Shown in pieces: positions 31,845-42,498 of a DNA stretch of 64,000 nucleotides. Each line of letters opens with the position of its first letter. Positions within the stretch are counted from its first letter, which is position 1. A program made the position numbers and the translations under genes. This stretch comes from an uncultured Erysipelotrichaceae bacterium (GTDB lineage Bacteria; Bacillota_I; Bacilli_A; Erysipelotrichales; Erysipelotrichaceae): NCBI GenBank assembly GCA_944325685.1, contig CALVBC010000005.1, positions 1 through 64,000 on the forward strand. The letters run 5' to 3'. Below the pieces are notes generated by a model, which saw only the letters and a list, made by a program, of their open reading frames with translations, did not search any database and had not been told where the DNA came from.

Positions 31845-32570
31845 ATGCCTTTTTTAGCGAGTACAGAACAGTTCGAAGGACCATTAGATCTAATGCTCCA
31901 TCTCATAAGAGAGAATAAGCTCGATATCTTCGATCTTGATATGAGCATTTTATGCGATGAATATCTAGCTTATCTAAAGCATATGGAAGATCTAAGATTA
32001 GAAGTAGAAAGTGAGTATCTAGTGGAACTAGCTACTTTGATCGAATATAAATCAAAACGCCTTTTACCTAAAAAAGACGATGGACTAGAGGGCAAATACG
32101 AAGAAGATCCAAGGGATGCTTTGGTAAGAAGATTACTTGAATATCAAAAGTATAAAGAGGTCAGTGATATCTTATATGAGGCTTATGAAGATCGTTCTTT
32201 GCAGATGGCTAAACCGATGAGCGAAGAAAAGGAATTAGCTAGTGATCAAGATGATGAGTATTATGATGGTAATATCCAAGATCTCTATAAAGCCATGAAC
32301 AGGGTCTTAAGACGCCTTCAACTACAAAAACCGATCGCAACGCGTTATACGCAAAAAGAGATCTCGATCGATGATCGGTTACTAGTGATCAGGGCCAAGT
32401 TAAAGGATCTTCCTGATATCTTTACCTTTGAAGATCTCGTTGATGATTGTAAGGTGAAAGAAGAAGTTATCGTGACCTTTTTAGCGGTCTTAGATCTGAT
32501 CAAAGAAAATGTCTTGGACTTTAAAGTCGATGATAGTGATGAGATATATCTCAAAAGGAGTATAGGATGA
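31845..32570 (+). CDS. scpA: Segregation and condensation protein A
   Basis: A 241-aa kleisin. The N-terminal motif FEGPLDLMLHLIRENKLDIFD and the C-terminal winged-helix segment (FEDLVDDCKVKEEVIVTFLAVLDL) are characteristic. ScpA closes the SMC ring and works with ScpB in chromosome segregation. The start at 31845 follows AAGGGAG; a TATAAT lies about 20 nt upstream. It overlaps scpB by 4 bp. Confidence 0.94.
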   Translation: MPFLASTEQFEGPLDLMLHLIRENKLDIFDLDMSILCDEYLAYLKHMEDLRLEVESEYLVELATLIEYKSKRLLPKKDDGLEGKYEEDPRDALVRRLLEYQKYKEVSDILYEAYEDRSLQMAKPMSEEKELASDQDDEYYDGNIQDLYKAMNRVLRRLQLQKPIATRYTQKEISIDDRLLVIRAKLKDLPDIFTFEDLVDDCKVKEEVIVTFLAVLDLIKENVLDFKVDDSDEIYLKRSIG

Positions 32571-33223
32571 TCATAGAAGAAGTGATGAATCGTGAGATGG
32601 ATGAAAAAGAGAAGTGGCTCTTTGATCATACACCAAGTCAAGTGACCAAAGTCAAAAAGATCAGTGACTTAAAAGGTCCTAAAGATGAGATGGCGATCAC
32701 TGAAGGGCTTTTATATATCGTTGGTGAAGATGGCATCAAAGTTGAACAGATCGCCATGGCTTTAGACATCGACTATGACAAAGCTTCAAGTATCTTAAAG
32801 GATATCCAAAAGAAATATGCCAAGGAAGAATACGGGATCGAACTTGTCGATTATGGTGGATATTATAAGTTTTTGACCAAAAAGGAGATCCATCCTTATG
32901 CGCAAAGACTACTAGATCTCACTAAGACTAATTCATTGTCACAGAGCGCTTTAGAGACCTTGGCTATCATCGCCTATAAACAACCAGTCACCAGGATCGA
33001 GATCGAAGATCTCAGAGGTGTTGGTTCCGATATGATGTTGAGAAAGTTATTAGCGAGAGACCTCATAAGAGAAGCCGGACGCTCGGAAGCACCAGGAAGA
33101 CCGATCTTATATGAGGTCACCGAGACCTTCATGGACAGTTTTAAATTAGAGAGCTTAAGTGACTTGCCAGAGTTACCAGAACATACAAGCGATGAAGAAA
33201 GTGAGAGTTTATTTAGCGAATGA
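32567..33223 (+). CDS. scpB: Segregation and condensation protein B
   Basis: A 218-aa protein with two winged helices; SALETLAIIAYKQPVTRIEIEDLRGV is the family signature. It dimerises and binds ScpA in the SMC condensin complex. The start at 32567 has AAAAGGAG upstream. Its stop overlaps purB by 4 bp, so scpA-scpB-purB form one operon. Confidence 0.94.
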   Translation: MIIEEVMNREMDEKEKWLFDHTPSQVTKVKKISDLKGPKDEMAITEGLLYIVGEDGIKVEQIAMALDIDYDKASSILKDIQKKYAKEEYGIELVDYGGYYKFLTKKEIHPYAQRLLDLTKTNSLSQSALETLAIIAYKQPVTRIEIEDLRGVGSDMMLRKLLARDLIREAGRSEAPGRPILYEVTETFMDSFKLESLSDLPELPEHTSDEESESLFSE

Positions 33224-34515
33224 TCGAACGTTATACCACGGAAAGATTTGACCGATTGTGGTCTCTAGAAAACCGCTATCGTAAATACTTAGAAGTTGAA
33301 TTAGCTAGTTTAAAGGCCCTTAATAAATATGGCACTGTACCTGACGATGATTTAAAAGCCATCTTAGAAAAAGCTGACTTTAAACTAGAGCGGATCAATG
33401 AGATCGAAAAGGTGACCAAACACGATGTCATCGCTTTTACAAGGGCTGTCGATGAAAACTTAGGTCCAGAAAAGAAGTGGCTACACTATGGTTTAACGAG
33501 CACTGATGTCGTTGATACGGCATATGCGCTTTTGTATAAGGAAGCCGATATCTATATCAAAGAAGACTTAGAGAAACTAAAGGAGACTTTAAAAAGACAG
33601 GCTTTAAGGTATAAGGATACACCATGTATCGGTAGGACCCATGGCATCCATGCCGAGATCACATCCTTCGGTCTTAAGTTTGCCCTTTGGTATGATGAAT
33701 TAGATCGTGACATCGAGCGTTTTGCGCATGCGTCAAAGAATATCGAAGTTGGTAAGATATCAGGAGCTGTTGGCACATTTGCCAATGTCGGTCCTGAGAT
33801 CCAAGATGAGGTATGTCATACATTAGGTATCGGTAGTGCTAAGATATCGACCCAGGTCTTACAAAGAGATCGTCATATCGAATACTTCAATACTTTAGCC
33901 ACTATAGCCAGTACCTTAGAAAAGATCGCTTTTGAGATCAGGAGCTTACAAAGGACAGAAGTCGGTGAAGTCAATGAATACTTCAGTGCTGGTCAAAAGG
34001 GCTCTAGTGCGATGCCTCATAAGAAAAACCCGATCGGTTCAGAGAATATCTGTGGTCTAGCTAGAGTGATCAAAGGCTATGCCACCAGTGCCTTAGATGA
34101 TAATGCCTTATGGCATGAGCGTGATATATCGCATTCCAGCGTTGAAAGGATCATCGCTCCTGATGCGACGACCTTGATCGAGTATATGTTAAAGCGGATG
34201 GATGGCATCTTAGATAAACTGATGGTCCATGAAAAGCGGATGATCAAAAATATCTATCTGACCCATGGCGTCATCTTCTCAGGTCGTTTTGTGAATCGTT
34301 TAGTGGAAAAAGGGCTAAGTCGCGAAGAAGCATATGATCTTATCCAACCACTGGCTTTAAAAGCTTACAATGAAGAGATACCATTTAAAGATCTGATCTT
34401 AAAGTCAAAAGTCATGGATCATTTAAACGCCGATGAAGTCGAAGATTGTTTTGATCTGATGTATCATCTACGCAACGTCGATATCATCTATAGAAGAGTC
34501 GGTATCTTAGAATAA
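33220..34515 (+). CDS. purB: Adenylosuccinate lyase
   Basis: A 431-aa member of the fumarase/aspartase superfamily. It has the catalytic GRTHGIHAE segment and the signature GSSAMPHKKNPIGSENI. It acts twice in purine synthesis, on SAICAR and on adenylosuccinate. Coupled to scpB by a 4-bp overlap and without its own Shine-Dalgarno. purA lies nearby on the other strand. Confidence 0.96.
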   Translation: MIERYTTERFDRLWSLENRYRKYLEVELASLKALNKYGTVPDDDLKAILEKADFKLERINEIEKVTKHDVIAFTRAVDENLGPEKKWLHYGLTSTDVVDTAYALLYKEADIYIKEDLEKLKETLKRQALRYKDTPCIGRTHGIHAEITSFGLKFALWYDELDRDIERFAHASKNIEVGKISGAVGTFANVGPEIQDEVCHTLGIGSAKISTQVLQRDRHIEYFNTLATIASTLEKIAFEIRSLQRTEVGEVNEYFSAGQKGSSAMPHKKNPIGSENICGLARVIKGYATSALDDNALWHERDISHSSVERIIAPDATTLIEYMLKRMDGILDKLMVHEKRMIKNIYLTHGVIFSGRFVNRLVEKGLSREEAYDLIQPLALKAYNEEIPFKDLILKSKVMDHLNADEVEDCFDLMYHLRNVDIIYRRVGILE

Positions 34516-34540
34516 AGGGACATTTCCAAGTGTCCTTTTT
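34514..34540 (+). terminator. Terminator of the scpA-scpB-purB operon
   Basis: AAAGGGACA and TGTCCTTTTT form a stem with one bulged G and an 8-nt loop, then a T run. Confidence 0.75.
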
Positions 34541-34636
34541 GTATATCCTGCAATACGGTCTTTTATATATCAGGGAGTATAGTATAATTAGTTTAAGTTA
34601 GCATGAGATGTTTAAATAAGCCACTTACAAACATAA

Positions 34637-35017
34637 ATGAGTTTGATCATGGCGACAGAAACACTAAGTGATATCGATATGTTTTTAGATCCATTCTTGA
34701 TCTTCTATAAGGTATTGAAAGAGAAACTATTTTATATCTTAAACAAACGATATTTAGTTCCAAAAGATGATAAGGTAAAGGTCTTTATCTTTTTGATCAT
34801 CGCCTTGATCATAGCGATCGGGATCGAATTTATGATCGATGAGATCTTCGGTTGGAATAATATGCTTGAAGATATTGTAGTTATCTTTAGTGGTGCTCCT
34901 TTTAAAACCACTTTAGATGCTGTCATTGATCTGATCTTCTTTGATATTGATTTTACCATTGCCTACTTTTTATTGATAGCAGGAAAACTAGTAAAAAATA
35001 TAAGTTTGAAGATCTAA
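34637..35017 (+). CDS. Small membrane protein, function unknown
   Basis: A 126-aa protein with two clear membrane segments (VFIFLIIALIIAIGIEFMI; FTIAYFLLIAGKLV) and an amphipathic N-terminus. The start is uncertain: ATG at 34637 or 34649, neither with a good ribosome site. A TATAAT near 34580 could be its -10. It stands alone between purB and the convergent purA. Codon use is less biased than in core genes. No family recognised. Confidence 0.5.
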   Translation: MSLIMATETLSDIDMFLDPFLIFYKVLKEKLFYILNKRYLVPKDDKVKVFIFLIIALIIAIGIEFMIDEIFGWNNMLEDIVVIFSGAPFKTTLDAVIDLIFFDIDFTIAYFLLIAGKLVKNISLKI

Positions 35018-35020
35018 ATG

Positions 35021-35040
35021 AAAAGATCCGTTTAACGGAT

Positions 35041-35043
<3 letters not shown>
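35021..35043 (-). terminator. Terminator of purA
   Basis: AGATCCGTT and AACGGATCT form a stem that includes the purA stop codon; on the minus strand TTTTC follows. Confidence 0.65.
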
Positions 35044-36348
<1,305 letters not shown>

Positions 36349-36429
36349 TTATTATATAATAAGTGTTATCTTAATTAAAATCATTAAGTTGTGTTATCAT
36401 ATTAAAGTTGATAAAGAGAGGTAATATAT

Positions 36430-37236
36430 ATGGCTGAATGTAATCACGATTGCAGTTCTTGTAATAAAGAATGTGGGGAAAGGGTCGAAAAAGGACCACT
36501 ACCTTCAACGAATATCAAAAAGATCATCGGGGTCTTAAGTGGCAAAGGTGGCGTTGGTAAGTCGATGGTCACTTCGCTATTAGCGGTCTCTTTAGCTAAA
36601 AGTGGCTTAAAGGTCGGTATCATGGACGCTGATGTGACCGGTCCTAGTATCCCGAAGATGTTTGGTATCACCGGTGATACCATAGGTGATGGCGTTGGTA
36701 TCTATCCAAGTTTAACGGAAAAATATCAGATCAAAGTCGCTAGTATCAATACGATGCTAGAAAGCGAAGAGACACCAGTCATCTGGAAAGGTCCGCTTTT
36801 AAGCAGTATGGTCAAACAGTTCTATACCGATGTTTATTGGGAAGAATTAGATGTCTTACTCATCGATATGCCTCCTGGCACATCGGATATCGCCCTAACG
36901 GTCTTGCAAGACCTTCCGATCGATGGTCTTGTCATGGTCACTGGGGCAGGTAAGCTCATCTCGATGGTCGTCGCTAAGGCGATCAATATGGCTAATATGA
37001 CCCATACTAAGGTACTAGGTCTTGTCGAGAATATGGCTTATGTCAAATGCCCAGATTGTGGTAAGAAGATCATGATCTATAAGGATGATGTCGCTGATGA
37101 TGTCGCTAAGCGTCATGACTTAGGATTATTAGGACGTCTACCATTAGATCCAGAGCTTGCTGATCTTGCCGATAACGGGAAGATCGAAGAGTATGATGGT
37201 GATGACCTAGAAAAGGTCAAGGAAGTGATCTTATAA
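36430..37236 (+). CDS. Mrp/NBP35-type P-loop ATPase, Fe-S cluster carrier
   Basis: A 268-aa protein with an N-terminal Cys cluster (CNHDCSSCNKECGE), deviant Walker A GKGGVGKS, DADVTGPSIP, DMPPGTSD and a C-terminal CPDCGKK pair that bridges a cluster in the dimer. ApbC/Mrp proteins carry 4Fe-4S clusters to apo-proteins in the cytosol. The stop overlaps the response regulator start by 1 bp, which may be coincidence rather than shared function. Confidence 0.92.
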   Translation: MAECNHDCSSCNKECGERVEKGPLPSTNIKKIIGVLSGKGGVGKSMVTSLLAVSLAKSGLKVGIMDADVTGPSIPKMFGITGDTIGDGVGIYPSLTEKYQIKVASINTMLESEETPVIWKGPLLSSMVKQFYTDVYWEELDVLLIDMPPGTSDIALTVLQDLPIDGLVMVTGAGKLISMVVAKAINMANMTHTKVLGLVENMAYVKCPDCGKKIMIYKDDVADDVAKRHDLGLLGRLPLDPELADLADNGKIEEYDGDDLEKVKEVIL

Positions 37237-37916
37237 TGGCACTAAAGATATTAGTCGCTGATGATGAAGAGAAGATCCGTAAGCTCGTCAGAAAATATGC
37301 CGAGCGTGAAGGATATGAGGTCATCGAAGCGGAAAATGGTAAAGAAGCATATGAACTAGCCATCAAAGAAGATGTCGATCTATGCATCTTAGATGTCATG
37401 ATGCCGATCATGGATGGTTTTGAAGCCTATCAGAAGATCAGAACTGAAAAGGACATCCCTTGTATCTTCTTAACGGCTTTGAATGAAGAATACAACCGCA
37501 TCTATGGCTTTGATGTCGGCGCTGATGACTATGTCGCTAAGCCTTTTTCGACCAATGAACTGATGAAACGGGTCGGGGTCATCTTCAAGCGGATGAATAA
37601 AGAGACCATCACAAATAACAGTATCACCAAGATCGAAGGCCTTGTGATCGATGAAGATGCAAGGACCGTCACGATCGATGGTACACAAGAGACCCTTTCA
37701 TTAAAGGAGTATGAGTTATTGTTGTATCTTGTTAAAAACAGAGGCACCGCTGTTACAAGAGAAACACTATTAGAAAAGATCTGGGGTTATGGTTATTTCA
37801 AAGATGACCGGACCTTAGATACGCATATCAAACTATTACGTAAGACCTTAGGGCCTTATGCCAAATATATCACCACGATCAGAGGAGTAGGTTATCGCTT
37901 TGAAAAAAACGCGTAG
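37236..37916 (+). CDS. OmpR/PhoB-family response regulator
   Basis: A 226-aa regulator. The receiver has acidic residues Asp10-Glu11, phospho-acceptor Asp53 (CILDVMMP), the Thr in FLTALNE and Lys in AKPFS. The C-terminal winged helix has DDRTLDTHIKLLRKTLG and TIRGVGYRF. It is paired with the histidine kinase downstream (17-bp overlap). The regulon is not evident. Confidence 0.93.
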   Translation: MALKILVADDEEKIRKLVRKYAEREGYEVIEAENGKEAYELAIKEDVDLCILDVMMPIMDGFEAYQKIRTEKDIPCIFLTALNEEYNRIYGFDVGADDYVAKPFSTNELMKRVGVIFKRMNKETITNNSITKIEGLVIDEDARTVTIDGTQETLSLKEYELLLYLVKNRGTAVTRETLLEKIWGYGYFKDDRTLDTHIKLLRKTLGPYAKYITTIRGVGYRFEKNA

Positions 37917-39423
37917 AAGACATCGACTTACGATGACTGTCATCTTGACGACGGTACTATTAGTCTTTGTCGTATCATTACTAGGGATCATGTATTTCTT
38001 CCAGGTCAATATGATGGAAGATTTTTACGTGTCTAGTGTCTATTCTAATCTAGAGAATATCGTCACGACCACCCAAAGGCGACTACCTGATGTCACCTTA
38101 GAGAATGTCGACTACTATGATTATCAATATATCGTCGATGAAGTCGGCAATTCGACGACTTTAGAGAATGCCTGTATCATGATCGAGCCTGATAGTCAGA
38201 TCATCGATGAATATGGCGTTGATGATCACTATGTCACCCAACAAGCCGATGATGAAGGTAATCTGACCGGCTGTTCTTTGACTTTCTTATCGAGTGAACA
38301 AAAAGACATCATCCGCGAAGAGACTAAGGCTAGTGGTGGCAGTGCATCATTTGAGATCAATCGTCTAGCAGGCATCGGTACCGTCGGTTATGGTACTGAT
38401 ACGCTCAACCTTAAAGCGGTAGCCCATACCGTCGATATGCCAGAAGGTGAATATCTAGTCGTTGCCTCTTATACCGTCGATAATCTAGCGACGGTCACCG
38501 ATACGATCCAAAGCCAATTTGCCTTTATCTTTGCGATCGTCATCGTCTTTGTCATCATCTTGGCTTTGATCTTCTCTTTGATCTTCGTTAAACCTTTAAA
38601 GAAGATCAATGAAGAAGCTAAGACCTTGCCAGATGGCATCTATGAAGGTGATGAGATCAAGACTAGAGTCTCAGAGATGGTGGATATCAACAGCACCTTG
38701 ATCGACTCATGTGAAGCCATCAAACAGGCTGATGTCGCAAGGAAGGAATTACTATCGAATATCTCCCATGACTTAAGGACACCGCTGACGATGATCGTCG
38801 GCTATGGGGAGATGATGATCGACTTCGATGATGAAAAGACCAACGACAATATCAAGCTCGTCGTCGATGAGGCAAAGCGATTATCATATCTTGTAAATGA
38901 CTTATTAGATCTATCAAAGGCTGAGCTAGGAAAACTTGACATGCACAAAGAAAAGGTCGATCTCAATAGTTTCTTGACCTCTGTATATGATCACTATCAT
39001 ATCTATCTTGAAAATCAACATATCGAATTCATTTTAGATCTTGATGATTCGATCGAATGTGAGCTCGATGATGCCAGGATGCGTCAAGTCCTATATAACT
39101 TCATCAATAACGCTATGAACTATAATGACAAAGATGAGCCAAAGATCACCTTGATGTCAAAAAAAGAAGGCGATGAAGTCACAGTCAGCGTCTTAGATAA
39201 TGGCCAAGGTATCGCCAAAGAAGATATCGAAAAGATCTGGGATCGCTACTACAAGGTCGATAAAGAACACAAGCGGCAACTTGTCGGAAGTGGCATTGGC
39301 TTATCACTTGCCAAGATGATCTTAGAAGCTCATGAGCTTGAATATGGCGTTGAATCAGAAGTAGGTGAATACAGTCGTTTCTACTTCAAGATAAAAGCGC
39401 ATGCAGAAATAGACCAAGTATGA
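37900..39423 (+). CDS. Sensor histidine kinase
   Basis: A 507-aa kinase with two membrane helices (about 12-34 and 205-230) flanking an extracytoplasmic sensor domain of about 170 residues, a HAMP linker, HisKA with NISHDLRTPL (His290), and an HATPase with NFINNAMNY, VLDNGQGI and GSGIGLSLAK. The start is TTG behind GAGGAGTAGG. It phosphorylates the upstream regulator. The 3' end overlaps the convergent A24 peptidase-like gene by 38 bp. Confidence 0.92.
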   Translation: MKKTRRRHRLTMTVILTTVLLVFVVSLLGIMYFFQVNMMEDFYVSSVYSNLENIVTTTQRRLPDVTLENVDYYDYQYIVDEVGNSTTLENACIMIEPDSQIIDEYGVDDHYVTQQADDEGNLTGCSLTFLSSEQKDIIREETKASGGSASFEINRLAGIGTVGYGTDTLNLKAVAHTVDMPEGEYLVVASYTVDNLATVTDTIQSQFAFIFAIVIVFVIILALIFSLIFVKPLKKINEEAKTLPDGIYEGDEIKTRVSEMVDINSTLIDSCEAIKQADVARKELLSNISHDLRTPLTMIVGYGEMMIDFDDEKTNDNIKLVVDEAKRLSYLVNDLLDLSKAELGKLDMHKEKVDLNSFLTSVYDHYHIYLENQHIEFILDLDDSIECELDDARMRQVLYNFINNAMNYNDKDEPKITLMSKKEGDEVTVSVLDNGQGIAKEDIEKIWDRYYKVDKEHKRQLVGSGIGLSLAKMILEAHELEYGVESEVGEYSRFYFKIKAHAEIDQV

Positions 39424-39859
39424 TAAAAGGACCAAAAGGAATAAAGGTCCTTTTTGTATATAGCTCATAGATCAAAGCACATAGTGATGCGCTATAGATG
39501 ATAAATAATAGGGCATAGAAGCTAGTAAAAAAGCTGATCACTAAAAGTAGATAGACATCACCTTCACCAAATAGTCCTAAAAAGCTAGCCTTAAAAAGGA
39601 AGATGATGATAAGTAGTGACCAACTATCGATAGTGATATCTTTAAAGACTAAATGGCATATCAAAATATAGATGATATCCCTGATATAGATGTCATTATC
39701 TTGAAGGTCGCTTTTTAAGATCATCAAAAAAGGGTAGATGATAGAAGCGCAAAAGGGCGAAAACAAAGCTATGATCAAGATGATCAAAGCCACCTGTTTA
39801 TGGTCATAAGCACGGGTATATGCTAGAATAAAACTTGCAAGGATCATCACTATCTGCAT
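39386..39859 (-). CDS. Type IV prepilin peptidase-like (A24) membrane protein, orphan
   Basis: A 157-aa protein with about five hydrophobic segments. FGEGDVYLL matches the catalytic GxGD motif of A24 aspartyl proteases and PFGPFIILGLFL matches the conserved C-terminal segment of prepilin peptidases. A first-Asp candidate lies in DLQDNDIYIRD. The N-terminal methylase domain of bifunctional PilD is missing, as in TadV-type enzymes. No pilin or competence gene is near. It overlaps the kinase gene by 38 bp. Confidence 0.65.
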   Translation of the reverse strand: MQIVMILASFILAYTRAYDHKQVALIILIIALFSPFCASIIYPFLMILKSDLQDNDIYIRDIIYILICHLVFKDITIDSWSLLIIIFLFKASFLGLFGEGDVYLLLVISFFTSFYALLFIIYSASLCALIYELYTKRTFIPFGPFIILGLFLHALLS

Positions 39860-39910
39860 ATATCTATATAAGGATGAAAATGGTGATGTTCCTAAGGAAA
39901 GTAGGAAAAT

Positions 39911-40738
39911 ATGAAGTATTTTTTCAAAGGTATCTTATGTGGGATCGGTGGTGTCATACCAGGGCTTTCCGGTAGTGTACTACTTGTCATCTTCGGTCTT
40001 TATGAAAAGACGATCAAAGCGATCGGGACCATCTTTAAAGACTTCAAAAACAACATCTTATTCTTGATCCCCTTGTTCTGTGGTTTTGGGCTTGGTATCA
40101 TCGGTTTTTCCAAGGTCATCGATGCCGCTTTAGAAAGCTATGAAGTGATCACGAGGTTCATTTTCTTTGGCCTTATATTAGGGACTTTACCGGCCTTCTA
40201 TAAAGAGGTCAGAAAGTATGGTTATCAGAATAAGTATTATCTATTCACCATCTTAGCGATCATCGTCGGTATCCTTGTGTTTTACTTAAATGGTGGTATC
40301 TTCCACTTTGAAGGAACAGGTATCATCACGTCATTTGTCATCGGGTGTGTCGTCGCTTTAGCCAGCATCGTACCAGGACTTGATAGTGCTTCAACTCTAT
40401 CAGCACTTGGCTTATATGAGGTCTATGTCAAAGCCCTAGCGGACTTTGATATCGCCGCTTTGATCCCGATGGCTTTAGGGCTTGCTTCTTTTGCCCTCAT
40501 CTTGTCTTATTTTATGCATAAGCTATTAGATAAGCACTATACCGCGACTTTTAGCTTTATCTTTGGTCTATTCTTATGCATGGCACCAAAGGTCATAAGT
40601 CCCGCATTAAGCGCTATAAGCCTAGATATCAGCCTACTTGGCTATATATTATGCATCGTCATCGGCTTTATCATCTCTTATCTATTCAGTCATATCGAAG
40701 ACTTTATCGATAAAGGCAAAAAAGTACATAATAGTTAA
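39911..40738 (+). CDS. popT: DUF368 protein, polyprenyl-phosphate transporter PopT
   Basis: A 275-aa membrane protein with two inverted halves, each with the family motif (GGVIPGLSGS near 13-22; IVPGLDSAS in the middle) in re-entrant loops. DUF368 proteins (PopT) flip undecaprenyl phosphate back to the cytosolic face for cell-wall carrier recycling. CTAAGGAAA lies upstream as a ribosome site. It stands alone between the peptidase-like gene and rubrerythrin. Confidence 0.87.
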   Translation: MKYFFKGILCGIGGVIPGLSGSVLLVIFGLYEKTIKAIGTIFKDFKNNILFLIPLFCGFGLGIIGFSKVIDAALESYEVITRFIFFGLILGTLPAFYKEVRKYGYQNKYYLFTILAIIVGILVFYLNGGIFHFEGTGIITSFVIGCVVALASIVPGLDSASTLSALGLYEVYVKALADFDIAALIPMALGLASFALILSYFMHKLLDKHYTATFSFIFGLFLCMAPKVISPALSAISLDISLLGYILCIVIGFIISYLFSHIEDFIDKGKKVHNS

Positions 40739-40779
40739 CAAATTTGATATAATCGAGTTACAGATAAAGGAGTTAAATT

Positions 40780-41319
40780 ATGGAATTAAAAGGATCAAAA
40801 ACAGAAAAGAACCTACAAGAAGCCTTTGCAGGTGAATCACAAGCAAGAAACAAGTACACTTTCTACGCTTCTAAGGCTAAAAAAGAAGGCTACGAACAGA
40901 TCGCTCAGTTCTTCTTAGACACAGCCGCTAATGAAAAAGAGCACGCTGAACTATGGTTCAAAGCTCTACATGGTGGTGCTGTTCCAACGACGACAGAAAA
41001 CCTAAAGGATGCGGCAGCTGGTGAAAACTATGAGTGGACCGATATGTATGACCGCATGGCTAAAGAAGCTAGAGAAGAAGGCTTTAATGAGATCGCAGCA
41101 CAAATGGAAGGCGTTGGTAAGATCGAAAAGACTCATGAAGAGCGCTATCTTGCCCTACTAAACAATATCGAGACTGGTAAGGTCTTTGACCGTGACGAAG
41201 AGGTCGTTTGGGTCTGCCGTAACTGTGGTCATGTGCATGTCGGTAAATCAGCACCGGCTGAATGCCCAGTATGCCATCACGCAAGAGCTTACTTTGAATT
41301 AGAAAAGAAAAACTATTAA
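40780..41319 (+). CDS. rbr: Rubrerythrin
   Basis: A 179-aa protein: a ferritin-like diiron domain ([31 protein letters not shown]) followed by a C-terminal rubredoxin-like site ([16 protein letters not shown]). It reduces hydrogen peroxide in anaerobes. AAAGGAG precedes the ATG and a TATAAT lies about 30 nt upstream. Its stop overlaps ybeY by one base. With the superoxide reductase at 63240 it forms an anaerobic oxygen-defence set. Confidence 0.95.
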   Translation: MELKGSKTEKNLQEAFAGESQARNKYTFYASKAKKEGYEQIAQFFLDTAANEKEHAELWFKALHGGAVPTTTENLKDAAAGENYEWTDMYDRMAKEAREEGFNEIAAQMEGVGKIEKTHEERYLALLNNIETGKVFDRDEEVVWVCRNCGHVHVGKSAPAECPVCHHARAYFELEKKNY

Positions 41320-41762
41320 TGTCTTTACATATCCGTAATCTATCTGACGAAAAAGCGTATAAGGCTTATTATCCAGCTTTAAGGTCCTATTTTAAAAAGA
41401 CCTTTAAAGTACTAGGGATAAGTGCTGAATATGATGTCAGTATGATCTTGGTCAATGAAGACAAGATCCATGAGCTGAACCGTGATTATCGTCATATCGA
41501 TCGACCGACTGATGTGATCACCTTCGCTGAGATCGACTCTTATAGTGAACTAGAAGAAGACGAACTATATCTTGGCGATATCTTCATAAGTGTCAAAGCA
41601 GTCAAAGATCAAGCCTTAGAGTATGGCCACAGTGAAAAAAGGGAGTTATGTTTCCTATTTGTCCATGGCTTATTACATACTCTAGGATATGATCATATGA
41701 CCAAGGATGATGAAGAAGTCATGTTTGCACATCAGAAAGCGATCTTAGAAGATCTAAAATGA
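41319..41762 (+). CDS. ybeY: Endoribonuclease YbeY
   Basis: A 147-aa single-strand RNase with the zinc motif HGLLHTLGYDH and RPTDVITF upstream. It helps mature 16S rRNA 3' ends. It heads the conserved series ybeY-dgkA-cdd-era-recO, each overlapping the next by a few bases, as in Bacillus. Confidence 0.95.
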   Translation: MSLHIRNLSDEKAYKAYYPALRSYFKKTFKVLGISAEYDVSMILVNEDKIHELNRDYRHIDRPTDVITFAEIDSYSELEEDELYLGDIFISVKAVKDQALEYGHSEKRELCFLFVHGLLHTLGYDHMTKDDEEVMFAHQKAILEDLK

Positions 41763-42091
41763 ATAAGTTTAAGACCGCCTTTATCGGTTTAGCTAAAGCT
41801 TTAAAAGACAAGTCGGTCATGATCCAAGTCATCTTAATGGTGATCGCGATCATCGCCTTTAGTATCTTGAAGATCAGTTATTTAGAGTGGTTAGTGGTGA
41901 TCATCTGTTTTGGGGTGGTCATCAGCGCTGAGATCTTTAATACCTGTATCGAAAGACTATGCGATAAGATCACCAAAGAGAAAGACGAAGGGATCGCTTA
42001 TATCAAGGATATTGCCGCAGGAGCAGTCTTGGTGACTGCTCTTGTGTCACTTTGTATTGCCTTATTTATCATAGCGAGGAGGTTATCATGA
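41759..42091 (+). CDS. dgkA: Undecaprenol/diacylglycerol kinase, DgkA family
   Basis: A 110-aa membrane kinase with three helices and the active-site segment AEIFNTCIERLCD. Firmicute members phosphorylate undecaprenol, supplying wall carrier lipid. Four-base overlap with ybeY and with cdd. Confidence 0.9.
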   Translation: MNKFKTAFIGLAKALKDKSVMIQVILMVIAIIAFSILKISYLEWLVVIICFGVVISAEIFNTCIERLCDKITKEKDEGIAYIKDIAAGAVLVTALVSLCIALFIIARRLS

Positions 42092-42498
42092 AATATCAAG
42101 GATTATTAGATGAAGCATTTGCAGCGATGAAAAATGCCTATACACCATATAGCCACTATAATGTCGGGGCTTGTGTCTTGTGTAAGGATGGCAAGACCTT
42201 CAAGGGCTGTAATATCGAAAATGCCTCTTATGGTGCGACCAACTGTGGGGAAAGGACCGCGATCTTTGCGACCTACGCTAATGGTTATCGCAAGGATGAT
42301 ATCGAAGCGATCGCGATCGTATCTGATGGCTACAGGATCGCAGCGCCATGTGGCATCTGCCGTCAGGTCTTAAATGAGCTCTTGAATAAGGATACGCCGA
42401 TCATCTTGTCAAATGGGAAGGAGACCGTTGAGACTAATATCGCTGAACTATTGCCGATGAGCTTTGACTATAGCGATGTCGAGGATAGGATAAAGTGA
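42088..42498 (+). CDS. cdd: Cytidine deaminase
   Basis: A 136-aa zinc hydrolase; NCGERTA supplies the Cys ligand and catalytic Glu, PCGICRQ the other two Cys. It converts cytidine to uridine for pyrimidine salvage. The start at 42088 follows GAGGAGG; an upstream in-frame ATG lies in dgkA. The stop overlaps the GTG of era (GTGA). Confidence 0.94.
   Translation: MKYQGLLDEAFAAMKNAYTPYSHYNVGACVLCKDGKTFKGCNIENASYGATNCGERTAIFATYANGYRKDDIEAIAIVSDGYRIAAPCGICRQVLNELLNKDTPIILSNGKETVETNIAELLPMSFDYSDVEDRIK

Noticed and set aside
37882-37916. Frameshift between response regulator and kinase
   Set aside because: The kinase has its own TTG start with GAGGAG upstream; a short overlap is normal for such pairs.
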